Notes: generated from the letters alone by a model not told the origin. 64,000 bases of DNA from Hymenopus coronatus (GCA_030762935.1 CM060899.1:16475001-16539000), one strand, 5' to 3'; counted from the first letter of the stretch, positions 46,765 to 58,605 are shown. Numbers and translations are program-made.

Positions 46765-47707
46765 TGTTTCTAGCACTTCAAAATGCTTTTAATGTAGGTG
46801 TCTTGTAAATAAGCACCAATAATTGTTTTGTTTCGGTTACATACCTCTATAGCCTTGTTTATTTTTTTCAATTCTTAAATAGTTTATTATTTTTATTTGT
46901 TTATTTATTTTTTGATATTGGCCTAAAAGGTTATTTTAATTAAAATTCCGGAAAGTTAAAGGCAATTTGTTAACAGAGATGCTCTGGATATAATAGAGGC
47001 AAATGTGTCTGTGTGTTATAATTAAGAAGTTGCCGATTCAAACAATTGATCTCTCGTTTGCAAAGTACCACAGTGCTGCTACATGAAGGTAGACTCTGTT
47101 TTTGAAGATACTATTATAGTTTAACTATACCTATCAGGCATATCATATTTTCAGTTTGTAGTAAATCGCCATGTATCAGTCCTTCAGTCGTGTATGGGCG
47201 TGAAGCTGAAGGACAAAATTTTCAAATGCCTTCCAACGGGAAGATGCAGGAAATAACTATGATATTGTTGTAAACAGTTAATCTTTATTCGTGTGCTATT
47301 AATAAAAGCAACTAATGGAAATTATATTCCACACTGAAAACTGTGATACTCATGTTTGCTGTAGATAATCTTCTCGTTTCATCCCCCAAATAAATGTAAA
47401 TAAATATCTAGAAGTAAAAGAAAAATATGAATACCGTTTCTCAAGGGTGTTGCGAATTTTCCCCCTTGCAGTGATATTTTGTCATGTTGGCTACAGAATA
47501 ACACTTCACATCTTATAAATAGTGCGAAATTACTCAACTGAAGAATAGTCGAGGTCATTGCAATGCTATCCGAGAGTTCAAAAGTGCCAGCTGTCGATGG
47601 ATCGATACTTACATTCCGCTTGCTTATTTTTAAAATGAAACATCAACAAGCGTCTTGAATTCATCGAGAGCATTTATTATTATCAGGAATGAAGAATCAG
47701 GTTAAAT
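46765..47707. other. Single-copy AT-rich stretch
   Basis: No repeat or supported gene; likely intronic. Confidence 0.45.
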
Positions 47708-47720
47708 ACACACTTCTGGA

Positions 47721-47970
47721 AATGTAAATGGCGTGTTATTTATGGACGCTCTTTAACTAATGTGGTTCTCTCCGTCCCATTGTATATTGGGTGTGAAAGA
47801 CCGCTTAATTTTGCTTAGAGGCTATCAGGCTTGAGGTTCTTTTACGTGCCGTAAATCTACGACATGGGACCCACAGCTTTACTTCCTTTCCGAAGGAAGC
47901 CATGCTAAGGATTTTCACGACCAAAAAAATCCATCGTCCTCCGCCGGATTTGAACCCGCGACCTTAGGTA
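47721..47970 (-). mobile_element. tRNA-derived SINE, family S1, 13-bp TSD
   Basis: Same family in reverse; the tRNA-like head is truncated after the B box. The perfect direct repeat ACACACTTCTGGA lies at 47,708-47,720 and 47,971-47,983, fixing both ends. Confidence 0.92.
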
Positions 47971-48055
47971 ACACACTTCTGGATATTCCGTAAACGCTCC
48001 TTGAGGGGGGAGGGGTGTTACTTTACTTTCAAGTAATCTATAATTGTTTTTTTTT

Positions 48056-48279
48056 AGCTTAACGTCCTTTGGTCATATCGGACGATGAATGAAATTGGTG
48101 AAATGATGCTCAAATGATCTCGGAGTCCGTGGAGCTTAAAGTTACTCAACATTCCTCTTCTCAGGATAAGGGGAAACCCCGAAAAAAACCTTATCCGAGC
48201 AACTCGCCCTAAACGAGATTCGAACTCACGACCATTCGAATGTGAAGCAGACACGCTACCACCATACTACCCAGGCGGA
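48056..48279 (-). mobile_element. tRNA-derived SINE, family S2, near full length
   Basis: Reverse copy with head GTCCGCCTGGGTAGTATGG and B box GAGTTCGAATCTCG, body 'ggggtttccccttatcctga', and a T/A-rich 3' end (ttttttttagctta on the plus strand). Confidence 0.82.
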
Positions 48280-49140
48280 CAATATCTCTGTGTAATACAC
48301 CATTAATTAATTTATTCGCTGGCATCTGGTACTTCTAATAATGTGTTTTTGTAACCACTTTTTACATTATAAATACTTTTGAGTTCTTTTCTCACATAAC
48401 ATTGTGTTCGAGTCAATTTCTGCACAATTAACTATAAAAGAAAGTAATCGTGTTGTTGTGAGTTCACTCATTATTTCTAAAAATTATTTTCGTTTCTTGT
48501 GCCTGAAACTTTTTTTCCTCTTGTCGAATGAGGTCTAACATGAAGATATACTACTTCTTTATATGTACTGTAAGTTAATGTAAACTATGTGCACAGCCGA
48601 AGTAAGTTCTTAAACCTGGTAATAGAATTCTAGCCTTATAAAGAGATGGCTTTGAATGTGGAAATAATACTAACTTTGGGAGGAATGATTGATAGTTAAG
48701 GTTTTATTTGAAATATGTTTGTTTTGAATTATAACGCTATGCGAAATAAAAAGTCAGGTAAAGAAGAGGTTTTTATTAGAAAGACGTCCTTTTAAATGTC
48801 AAATTGTTATAATAGTTCCAGAAGGAAGCCCTCTTTATTCTGGGAGACTTTGTATTAACAAGGCGTATTGTCTATCCGTTCTTAGAAGCACAGTTTTGTA
48901 TTACTCCGCGCCCACGTGCACAAGTGTGTGTAACAGACGACAGTGTCTCCTTCGCCCATGTGTTACGCCTATTGCATTCAAAACAAGTTGTATGAACAAG
49001 AATTACTTACTAGAAGGTTTTGCTTCCATAAATTAACTTTTCCTACCAATAGATGTTGTGAAATATATCAAGAACACAGTATCAAATTGAATGCATTCAA
49101 AGGAAGAAGTGATTTTCAAACACTTTTGTACCTGCATTAA
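48280..49140. other. Single-copy stretch
   Basis: AT-rich, no recognised feature. Confidence 0.4.
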
Positions 49141-49362
49141 GATTCAGAGCCGACACCGCTAGCAGGTAATGCTGCAACTCGTAGGTCTGAACCTGAGGAT
49201 GGCCCTGAACCGTCACCACCTGAATTTATCACTAAACTGCCGACGACAGTATCAGTGAGAGATCAGCTTTTCCTTGTTTACATGTGTGATGGTCAGCCTG
49301 CCGTATTTCCGCCGTCACCTGAGCCAATGCTTCGTCTAAAAGCTCACACTCTTTCAATTTGA
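49141..49362 (+). CDS. GC-richer open frame, possible decayed exon
   Basis: A 73-codon frame with no start Met follows directly on a stop codon and ends in TGA. It reads DSEPTPLAG, then a Pro/Glu-rich linker EPEDGPEPSPPEFITKLPTT and VSVRDQLFLVYMCDGQPAVF. The composition differs clearly from the AT-rich flanks, and every codon is sense across 222 bp. The PEF-I-KLP-V-V pattern is loosely like the first strand of an immunoglobulin domain of titin/stretchin-type muscle proteins, but the second half does not fit and no conserved Trp is seen. It may be a broken exon or a piece of a mobile element. No good splice donor is visible. Confidence 0.22.
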   Translation, partial: DSEPTPLAGNAATRRSEPEDGPEPSPPEFITKLPTTVSVRDQLFLVYMCDGQPAVFPPSPEPMLRLKAHTLSI

Positions 49363-49645
49363 AAGTTTTATTGTTTCTAAAGCGCAATATCAGCCCCATC
49401 TACAATTATGTTTTAGAAAACCCCTTTTCTAAAAGTAATGTATGGAAGCTTGTACGTTTAAACTCTGGAAATCAGGGTCACCATTGATAGCTCTAACACT
49501 GTCTTTATTGTAGGTGTCTCATTGCCCCCCCCCAAAAAAAAGAAAACAAAAACTTTTGCACACTTAACAAAGTCGTCCACCTGCCTTAAAACTGCTGTTC
49601 CCCGTAAACTCGGGCATTCCTGCATAGATGATATGAGAATTAAAT

Positions 49646-49985
49646 TTGTCATATGATTTTACTCATTTTAAAATGTATTTTAACACTAGCAGTTTCTTTA
49701 AATTCTTTGCGAATGTGAACATCCTTGCAGACTGCCCACTGCATGGCAGAAGAAGAAAAGAAGCCGGCATTTCCAGTCTTCCTAATGCGGTCAACATGCT
49801 GAAAAAGACGCTACAGTTTATAATGCATACAAAGCTTTCTGATTTATTGTAAATGTAATGTAAATGTTAACCTAATTGTAAGACTATATAACTGTAAATT
49901 GATATACAATGTATTTATGATAGGTCGTAACAAGACCTTGTAGTCAAAACTACCTTAAATAAATATTAAAAAAAAACACTCACTT
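49646..49985 (+). other. Possible polyadenylated 3' end
   Basis: A 68-codon frame ending HTKLSDLL-stop is followed by about 100 bp and then accttaaataaatattaaaa with an A9 run. This could be a LINE or gene 3' end, but no family is recognised and no target duplication is seen. Confidence 0.25.
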
Positions 49986-50429
49986 CTGACACGCAGGTGT
50001 ACTCTGCCATTATTTTCAGAAGTTCATTCACTATTGTGCTTCCGTATTGTGCTGCTTTAACTTATGAAACACATATAAAGCAATCTGCTTCTCGCCTTTT
50101 TTTTAACAGTTTACCTTGAGGTTGCTTTTTATATTCACGATCACTCATTTTTAGCAGTACCCAATTCACACTAGTCGCAAGCTTGCCGCCATATTTCTCA
50201 CTGACATTTTGTTTGCTTTGCTCCTGCCAACGTAACCGCTGAAAAACAAAAATATAGCTCATTGTAATGCTACAATTAAACTTACCGTACCTATTTTACA
50301 AGTAATAATATTAAAGATGGATCTATTTACAGCTGTCACGACACAAAAGTACGCTTCTAAGGGCGCTTGAGTGTAGATCGAACAATAATCTTTTGCACAA
50401 AAATGAGGAGAGCAAGCACATCATGCTTT

Positions 50430-51020
50430 AGTTTTACTTTCTCTACCATCTAAAGTATTCCACCCAATCATCCGATGAGATTTCACCGGAAATATGTTTT
50501 AAGGTCGCCTGAAAGAAAAGCAAAAACCAAAAAACAAACAAAAACCTTACAAAAAGGCCGTCAAATACCAAACTTATTTAGTATTTAAAGTCAGCATCTT
50601 TCAAAGATGGAACACGAAGGTTTACAAGAAAATCCCACCACTCCAGAATAACCTTTAGATAGGAAACTTTCCGAAAATATTTATTTTTTAAAAAATGACT
50701 CAACGATTCTGATTAAAGTAGCTACTATATGTTTAAAATATTTTCATCGCAAATGAAATGCATATATTGAATTTTCTGGGAATAGCCGCGGAAATCCTCT
50801 TAATTCTGGAAGACTTTCCTAGAAAGAGAGAGACAGAGACAGACAGAGAGGCAGGGGGAGGGGGGAGGTTCATACAGAAAAAATGTAGATTTCGTAAAAA
50901 CACACAGTTTATGCCCAATGCAGTTTTTTTTTTTTTCTTTTTCTGAGGAGTTAACATTTTCAAGAACTCCTTGTTATCGATTTAAATACGTTTCTCAAAT
51001 GGAAAGTCGTCACACGTTAT
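50430..51020 (-). mobile_element. H-unit, partial
   Basis: gttttactttctctaccatc to ttaaatacgtttctcaaatg; a purine-rich run (50,824-50,870) lies in the 5' part. 5' terminus missing. Confidence 0.8.
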
Positions 51021-51261
51021 TCTTTGTTTCCTTCTTTCAAGACAACACGATGCAGGTGAGGAAGGCGTTGTATTAAACTGTACATTACGTCGCATAGCGG
51101 AATGCGTCAATGCTTTACACGGAATGGAATGAATTACTCCACCTTCCCTTCTGATCCTTCAGTTTAGATATGCCTGGTCTAGAACGTTTTATGGTACATT
51201 CCTTTAATCTTTATAAAGGCAGTTTCGAACAGCCTCAGCTATTCTTAATAACTGTTTTTAC

Positions 51262-51655
51262 TTTCTCTGGAGGAAGTATTGTATCCCAGCCAAAAATTCT
51301 GTGTAGACTTTCACCTTAAATGTATTTTTAAGTCCGTGAATTAAAAAAAAAAAACATTTTTAGAAATGTGGTGAGTGGTTCTTTGTGTGAACAGCATAAC
51401 TCAAAAACGAAAAACCCGTTAAATACAAAATCAGACACTTATGTTCTGCATCTTCCAAGGATGCGACACGAAGATTTTCAAGAAAATCGCCCCAACCCCA
51501 AACTATCGTTTACATGGAACATTTTCATTTTTTTTTTTTATCTTCTCAAAAATGGTTTAACCGATTTAAATACCACATGTTTACATTTCAAATTACATTT
51601 ATATCTTGAATTTTATGGAAATAGCCTCTGAAGTTCTTTTTATTCTGGATGACTA
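51262..51655 (-). mobile_element. H-unit 3' half
   Basis: ttttactttctctggaggaa to gttctttttattctggatga. The remainder is absent; followed by unrelated GC-richer DNA with a C10 run. Confidence 0.8.
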
Positions 51656-51999
51656 ATCCATAAAATTCCTTTTCCAAGTACACATTTTCTCAAAGTTGAA
51701 GTAGGTCCTCCCCCCCCCCACCATTCAGGATCAACAGGGTTGTAAATCTTCACCCTCCAACCCAGTTGTTTTGCCCCTGCAAGCACTTCAAGGACGAATG
51801 TGTTTTTCTGACATGCCCAAAGTTGAAGTAACAAAAGGGAAAGTCTATTAGGTGCTAGCGCTTGCTCTGGGCTAGTTTTTCCCCACTTTCTTTTCGTCTT
51901 TAGTTTGCAAATTGTATGCACATTTTTGCTCTGGATTTATTGCAAGTTATCTATAACAATGTAGATATTTTCAATGAAATTTAATATACAAAATAATAA
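51656..51999. other. Spacer without recognised feature
   Basis: Single-copy DNA with a C-run (cctcccccccccaccattca); a 93-codon minus frame has no domain. Confidence 0.4.
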
Positions 52000-52011
52000 T
52001 AATCATTGACT

Positions 52012-52342
52012 GGTCGTCTCCTTAGCGCAGTGGTAGCGCAGCTGCTTACCAAGAGGGAGACCTGGGTTCGATCCCCAGTACCGGCGTGGGAGACCTGGCC
52101 CGGGGTGCACTCAGCCTCGTAAGGTCCCTGGGGGGCCAATTGAGGACCTACTTGATGGAGAAGTATCGGCTCCAGGTCATGAGGACCGCATTAACCGACC
52201 GGGGGGCTCGAGGCACTGATCACGTCTCACCCTCCAATACTGCACCCCATCCATGACGTCTGTAGTGGACCGAGATGGGGGACGCAGCGGCCGGGCGGTA
52301 GGCCAAGGTTCCCCGTGAGCTGTCGTGCCATGGAGTTATTGT
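52012..52342 (+). mobile_element. tRNA-derived SINE, family S3, full length with 12-bp TSD
   Basis: The tRNA-like head has A box TTAGCGCAGTGGTAGCGCAG and B box GGGTTCGATCCCC, followed by a GC-rich body (ccggggggctcgaggcactg) about 260 bp long. The perfect direct repeat TAATCATTGACT lies at 52,000-52,011 and 52,343-52,354. It is the only copy in the window and looks young. Confidence 0.92.
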
Positions 52343-52385
52343 TAATCATTGACTAGACCTTAAAATTAATAAAATATAATGAAAA

Positions 52386-52429
52386 AAATCTGAAGTATTC
52401 CACATGACTTTCTCTACCTCTCTGTAATG

Positions 52430-52466
<37 letters not shown>

Positions 52467-53243
52467 ATTACAATAAGCTTATTCTTCTATCTACTTCATG
52501 TTAATAGAGATAAACATTAGCAGAAACGGTCTTATTACTTAGCTCTTTATAAATAGAAGGGAAATAAGGGAATACACTAGGCTAAGCCGACAGTCAAATG
52601 TTTTAAAATGTGCTTGCTATGGCATTGAAATGTTTCTTTGCGTGGCCAGGTGTTGACAGGTTCCCACATAAAAGTAAGTTTTTTAAAACTGAAGCCAATA
52701 ACAAGGAATATCCTAAAACAGGTAAATTCCACGAAAAAAATGTACATAACATAAATTGTGAGAGATCTACGTTTTTTGTTAACTAGCTTTTTGTCTATCT
52801 CTTATGGTTTACCAGTTATGCAAAATTCCGTAAAATTCATCCAGAATAAAGACGTCTTCTCTGAAAATTCAAGATATGCATTTTATTTGTCATGTAGATA
52901 TCTTTAATATACGAAATTTTAATCAAAATTGATATTTTAATCTATTTTTGAGAAAATCAAAATGTTGAATTGTTTTTCCATGTAAAGGTACTTAAGGGTG
53001 GGGGTATTTCCTTGAACATCTTTGTGTCGCATTCTTGGAAGATACTAAACTTGAATATCAAGTTTGATATTTAACGGGCTTTTCGTTTTTGAGCTTTTGA
53101 GCTGTCCCCCCCCCCCTTCCACGCACGGACATTTTTTATAGAAGTGCTTTTTTGATTTCCGGTGAAATCTCGGTATGGAATTTTTGGGTGTAATACAATA
53201 ACTTCTCTGTACACTATCTTTATAGTACGTGTAGAGAAAGTAG
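52386..53243 (+). mobile_element. H-unit, full length
   Basis: aaatctgaagtattccacat to acgtgtagagaaagta. A TTA microsatellite lies in the 5' region and the CA site is replaced by a C11 run (gtcccccccccccttccacg). Confidence 0.88.
52431..52464. repeat. (TTA)n microsatellite in H-unit 5' region
   Basis: About 11 TTA units at the position of the usual aacaaattattgttaaaaag. Confidence 0.95.
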
Positions 53244-53325
53244 TAACGACCTTAATCTAGTTTCTAAACTGATAACTGCTTATTTTGTGTCCATTAGCCA
53301 AATTAAGGATCCTTATCTTCATTAT

Positions 53326-53522
53326 TAAAACTCTGATGTTTCATTCACATGACTTTCTCTAGATGTTCCTCAAACTTTTCTTACAAAAGATTATTCTTTT
53401 ATTTACATCGTGCCATTCGAGATAAACGTTAGCAGAAATGGTCTTCTTATTTGCTTCCTTGTAAGTAGAAGGGAAATAAAGGAGTGCATTAGGTTAAAGT
53501 GATAATGAAATCTCTTATGGTT
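53326..53522 (+). mobile_element. H-unit 5'-end fragment (type B)
   Basis: actctgatgtttcattcaca, tctctagatgttcctcaaac, ending after gcattaggttaaagtgataa. Confidence 0.78.
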
Positions 53523-53934
53523 TTCTCCAAAACGTGATGGTTTTCAAACTGAACCACTCTCCCCTGCCACTTGGTAATAACTAATAACCATTAGCAGACA
53601 AAAGAGAAGCCTGCACTAGGGACGAGAGATAACATAGTAAAATCTCTGTTTCCTGGAGACTCAAAGATTCTGTTTGCAAGTCAGTTAAGGGACCAGTAAG
53701 TGGAATACTTGGCAACTTGGTTTCCAACCGCAACCTACCTAAACTCAAACTTCAAAGTCACGGCGAGGGTTATTATTAGGCCTCGGACATGGTAGTACTT
53801 TCGGTGCCCTGTGGCTGGAATATAGTTACTACGTGCGCATAGGACTGAAAGCGACTTCACCCCTTCCACTGTCGGTCATCCATACCAAGCAAGTCTCAAG
53901 TTACAAAGTCCGCCCGCTCTTAGCCGAAAGATAC
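53523..53934. other. Spacer, possible 5' flank of hAT copy 2
   Basis: GC-richer single-copy DNA immediately before the transposase remnant. Confidence 0.35.
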
Positions 53935-54707
53935 CACTAGGAAAAGTGCCTTACTTGTAAATGAATATGGACGTGAGTATTTTGAAGTAAGAGGAGAAAA
54001 TATATTTTGTAAAGTATGCCACATTGAAATCAAAGGAAACAAAAGGGTGTTCTATTGCAAGGCACTGTAAATCTAGCAATCACTCACAAAATATTAGGTT
54101 GCTTCCAAGAAATGAGGGGGCGGTGAGGATATATTATCTAAATCAGAAATCACGAACTCATGGACCCAAACCGAATTTTACAGGATTTATGTAATATGAT
54201 AAGCTCAAACATCTCATTTAATAAGCTGCAAAATCCTGCGCTTAAAACATTCCTGGAGAAATATACAGCTTTGAAAGTTCCTTGTGAATGTACTTTGCAA
54301 AAATATTTTTTGTATCCTTGTTATGATAATACTCTGAACAACATTAGAGTTCTGTGGGAGATCGTAATATTTGGATTTAAATTGATGAATCCACAGATGC
54401 TGCTGGAAGATCATCTCCTGAACGCCCAGATGAAAAATATTTGTTAACATCGGAGGTGTTAAACGAAGTTAACCATTCTTCAATTGATAAGCTGTTTGAC
54501 GGTGCAATGTCTCTTTTATGGTCAGACGGAATAAAAACTGATAAACATATTATTATTTGTGACAGACGCAGCCCCTTACATGATCAAAGCTGCTTCCAAA
54601 ATTAAGGAACGCTTTCCCAGACTGATACATCTCGCGTGTTTAGTTCCCGGTCTTCACCGGGTTGCAGAACAGATTAGGAAACATTTTTCTCAAATGAAAA
54701 AAAAAAG

Positions 54708-55356
54708 TCTGATGTGTACCATTCACATTACTTTCTCTATAATCAGAAAAAATGAGCAGAAATAGTCTTATTAATTGCTTCCTTCTAAGTAGAAGCGCAA
54801 TATGGGACTACCAAGGTTAAAATGATAGTCAAAAGCTGGTTGCTATGTCAGTGAAGTTGCTTTGTTTATATGGATAGGAGTTGACAAGTTCCTGTATGAC
54901 AAAAGTATAAGTTTTTCATAGCAGAAACCAAAAATAAGAAATGTCTCAAAAACGACTAACTCACGAAAAAAATGTATATAATATAAATTGTGTGTTTTAA
55001 CGTGCTGTACATTTTTTTGTGTAGTAAGTTTTTGTTCATCTCTTACGGTTTAGCAGTTATTCAAAATTCAGTAAAATTCATCCAGAATAAACTACTCTTC
55101 AGAGGCTATTCCCAGAAAATTGAAGATATACATTTTATTTGTCAGGTAAATATCTTTAATATACGAAATTTTAATCAAAATCGTTAGCCATTTTTGAGAA
55201 AATCAAAATTTTCGAAAAAAGTTCCATGTAAATGGTAGTTGGGGGTGGGGGGATTTTTCTCAAAATCTTCGTGTCGCATCCCTGGAAGATACTAAACTTA
55301 AATACCAAGTTTGGTATTTTACAGACTTTTCGTTTTTGAGTTATCGTGTTCACAGA

Positions 55357-55407
<51 letters not shown>

Positions 55408-55553
55408 GGACCTTTTTGTGAAAATGCTTTTTTTTTTGGATATTGGGGACCCTAAAACATATATTTCCGGTGAAATCTCGGTATCGAATTTTTGGGTGGA
55501 GTGCAATACCTTCTCTATACACTATGTACATAGTGCGTATAGAGAAAGTAAAA
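54708..55553 (+). mobile_element. H-unit, full length (type A), inserted in hAT
   Basis: Both ends are exact because the hAT coding sequence flanks them. The 5' flank is an A10 run followed by gtctgatgtgtaccattcac; the 3' end is gtgcgtatagagaaagtaaa, followed by actacttttaaaggcccc of the transposase. No obvious target duplication beyond A residues. Confidence 0.92.
55359..55405. repeat. (CA)23 microsatellite inside H-unit
   Basis: Uninterrupted CA at the variable site. Confidence 0.96.
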
Positions 55554-56394
55554 CTACTTTTAAAGGCCCCTTCTAGAACATTAAAATTTAAATCACTAGC
55601 ACCAGGAATACCTTTGCCACCTCAACCAATTGTCACACGGTGTGGTTCTTGGTTGACGGCCACTCTAGGTATACCACTTTGGACATTACAACCAGATTGT
55701 TAAAGTGAGTACCACATTTGAAAATAGAATAAGTTCAGCTATTAAAGCTGCAAAATCTTTGATATCTCCACAGCTGTATGAACATTTCAGTTAATCAATA
55801 GTTTATTGAAGGATATTCCTTTAATGATAAAACAACTTGAATCGCCACAGATGGCACTGCCAGAGTCCTTGAAACTTGTCGATAATTTGACACAACACTT
55901 TCAAAAAGTAGAAAAATGTTCTGCTGCTGAAATAGCGAAGTGGAAACTGAAGACCGTTTTAGATAACAATCAACAATGTGTCGTATTAGGGACGCCATTG
56001 AAAATAATGAACATGCATGTGTTTCTCAGGTAGATGTTTGCGATGATTGTCAGTTTCGTTTTGCACCAGTCACGTCATGTGATGTGGAACGGAATTTTTC
56101 ACGACATTAAATGTGTCTGAGTTGTAATAGAAAAAAAGTTTTGCTTTTGATACATTCAGAAAGTATATAGTCATCCATTGTAATAGTCCAGGCATGTAAG
56201 TCACAAATAAAACTTTATGCTTACTAAAAACGGTATACTTATTTCTGTGCCCACCTGTACCTACAGGTACACAGCTCAAACTCAGTAGCGCACGCGACTA
56301 TTCCCTCTCACCGCTTAAACAACGTAAGCACAGTATACTAGAAATTAACTTAACCTAAAGCCTTGTCCGAGGCCTGGTTATTATATTATGAAAA

Positions 56395-57129
56395 ATCTGA
56401 TGTGTTACACTCACATGACTTTCTCTAGCTGCTCTACAAACCTCCTACAAAATATTCTTCTTTGTACACAATGCTAATCAAGATAAATGTTAGCAGAATG
56501 TTATTACTTAGTTCCTTATAAGTAGAAGGGAATAAGTGAATGCCATATGCTAAAGTGATTGTCAAATGTTTTAAAAGCTATCGTCATGCGATTGTCATTG
56601 CAAATCATTTCTTTGCTTGGCCAGGAGTAGAACAAAAGAAAAACTGACACTTCCTGTCTGAGAAAAGTACTTCACAATTGAAACCAGTAACAAGGAATAT
56701 CTCGGAAACGGTTACCTCCACAACGAAAACGTAGACATAAATTGTGTGTTTTGACGTGATGTACATTTTTTTTTTTAATTTTTTTTTTATCTGTTACGGT
56801 TTAGCAGTTCAGCAAAATTCGTCCAGAATAAAGAGCTCTTCAGAGGCTATTCCCCAAAAATTCGAGATATACATTTTATTTCGGACATAAATAGCTTTAA
56901 TACACGGGATTTTAATCAAAATCGTTAGAGCCATTTTTAAGAAAATCAACATTTTCCAAAATTTTTCCGTGTAAAGGGTAGTTTGTGGTAGGGGGATTTT
57001 TTTGAAGATTTTTGTGTTGCATCCTTGGAAGATACTAAATCTAAATACCAAGTTTGGTATTGAACGGTCTTTTCGTTTTGGGGCTATGCTGTCCACAGAC
57101 ACACACACAGACAGACAGACAGACAGACA

Positions 57130-57162
<33 letters not shown>

Positions 57163-57322
57163 GCGCGCACGCGCACGGACCTTCTTTTAAAAATGCTTTT
57201 TTCGGACTCAGGTGCCCCAAAACATAATTTCCGGTGAAATATCGGTATCGAATTTTTGGGTGCATTATAATACCTTCTCTATCCCTATGTACATTGTACA
57301 TAATGGGCTAGAGAAAGTAAAA
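56395..57322 (+). mobile_element. H-unit type B, full length
   Basis: 5' actttctctagctgctctac and 3' gtacataatgggctagagaaag; perfect 12-bp subterminal inverted repeat as in the copy at 35,698. Confidence 0.9.
57095..57176. repeat. (CA)n(CAGA)n(CG)n microsatellite inside H-unit
   Basis: CA, then CAGA units, then CA and CG, about 80 bp at the variable site. Confidence 0.96.
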
Positions 57323-57512
57323 ATATTGTAAAAGCTATCGCTATGTAAAACAGATGAAAATCGGATACTCTTTTGCTTTCCCGGCAGTAAAATAAAAGAA
57401 ATGAAACGAAAGTTTTCTTCTCGTTTGAAAAAGGTTTAAGTAATTTGAAATTGAAACCAAGTACAAGAAATATCTCGAAAACGGTTTACTCTACAAAAAA
57501 AGAAAAGAAAAA
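57323..57512 (+). mobile_element. H-unit internal fragment
   Basis: Begins internally at aaagctatcgctatgtaaaa directly after the previous 3' end and stops at ggtttactctacaaaaa. Confidence 0.75.
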
Positions 57513-58384
57513 AGTCTGATGTTCAATTCACATGCCTTTCTCTACATCTCTGAACAAATTATTGTTAAAAAGCTTATGGTTCTAATTACTTCATGTTAAT
57601 CGAGAAGCAATTAGCCGAAATAGTCATATTAGGTGCTTAATTGTAAGTAGAAGCGAAATAAGGGAGTACCATAGGTTAAGGTGATAGTCAAAAGCTGGTT
57701 GCTATGTGACTGAAGTTCCTTTGTTTGTATGGACAGGAGTTGACAAATTCCTGTATGAGAAAAGTGTAATTTTTTAAAGGTGAAACCAAAATCAAGGAAT
57801 ATCTCAAAAACGGTCAAGTCCACGAAAAAATGTATGTATCATAAATCGTGTTTTAATGTGCTTTTCATTTTTTGTGTGGTAAGTTTTTGTCCATCTCTTA
57901 CAGTTTAGCAGTTATGTAAAATTCCGTAAAATTCATTCAGAACAGTCTTCAGAGGCTATTCCCAGAAAATTCACGATATACACTTTGTCAGATAAATATC
58001 TTTAATATACAATATTTTAATCAAAATCGTTAGTCATTTTTGAGAAAAGCAAAATCTTCGAAAAAGTTCCATGTAAAGGGTAGTTTGGAGTGGGGTGATT
58101 TTCTTGAAAGTCTTTGTGTCACATCCTTGAAAGATACCAAACTTAAATGCCATGTAAAGGTTAGTGGATGTGGGGACTTTCTTAAAAATCTCCGTGTCGC
58201 ATCCTTGGAATATACCGAACTTAAGTATCAAGTTTGGTATTTAGCAGACTTTTCGTTTTTGAGCTATGGTACTCCGCTACACACACAGGAGCCTCAAAAC
58301 ATTCATTTCCTGTGAAATCTCGGTATCGTATTTTTGGGTGGAATACAATACTTTATCTACTATGTACGTGCTATAGAGTAAAAT
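57513..58384 (+). mobile_element. H-unit with internal tandem duplication
   Basis: A unit of about 82 bp from ccatgtaaagggtagtttgg (58,068) is repeated from ccatgtaaaggttagtggat (58,150). 3' hairpin partly decayed (tgctatagagtaaaat). Confidence 0.85.
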
Positions 58385-58605
58385 TATTAGACTGGCTATA
58401 CTAAACATGTCGGGAACTGTTTCGGCTATCATTGAGACTCTTGCTTCGCATGGCAAGAGAGAAGACCTGAAGTGTTTGTTGTCCCTCATCAAGTCTTGCC
58501 CGTGAATTTACTCAATATAACCGCTACTCCCTCTCGAAAAGAGAGCCTCCTTACATTGCGTGCAGAATTTAGTTTTATTACAAGGGGCTCATTTTCGCTT
58601 GTAAA
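58385..58605. other. Short single-copy segment
   Basis: Frame SGTVSAIIETLASHGKREDL is open over about 38 codons, then stops; not recognised. Confidence 0.35.

Larger units (their letters stand above)
53935..56110 (+). pseudogene. hAT-like (CGGBP1-type) transposase remnant, copy 2, split
   Basis: A BED-like zinc-finger start (VRGENIFCKVCHIEIKGNKR near 53,985) is followed by ILQDLCNMIS and LQNPALKTFLEKYTALKVP (54,160-54,447). TDAAPYMIKAASKIKERFP and GLHRVAEQIRKHF follow (54,559-54,700). The frame is then broken by a complete H-unit (54,708-55,553). The protein resumes with LLLKAPSRTLKFKSLAPG and LPPQPIVTRCGSWL (55,553-55,660), then PLMIKQLESPQMALPESLK (55,806 onward) and a C-terminal CDVERNF motif near 56,090. 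Stops and frameshifts separate the parts. It aligns piece by piece with the minus-strand copy at 1.8-3.2 kb, so both derive from one family. It is non-functional, and the H-unit insertion is younger than the transposon. Confidence 0.78.
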
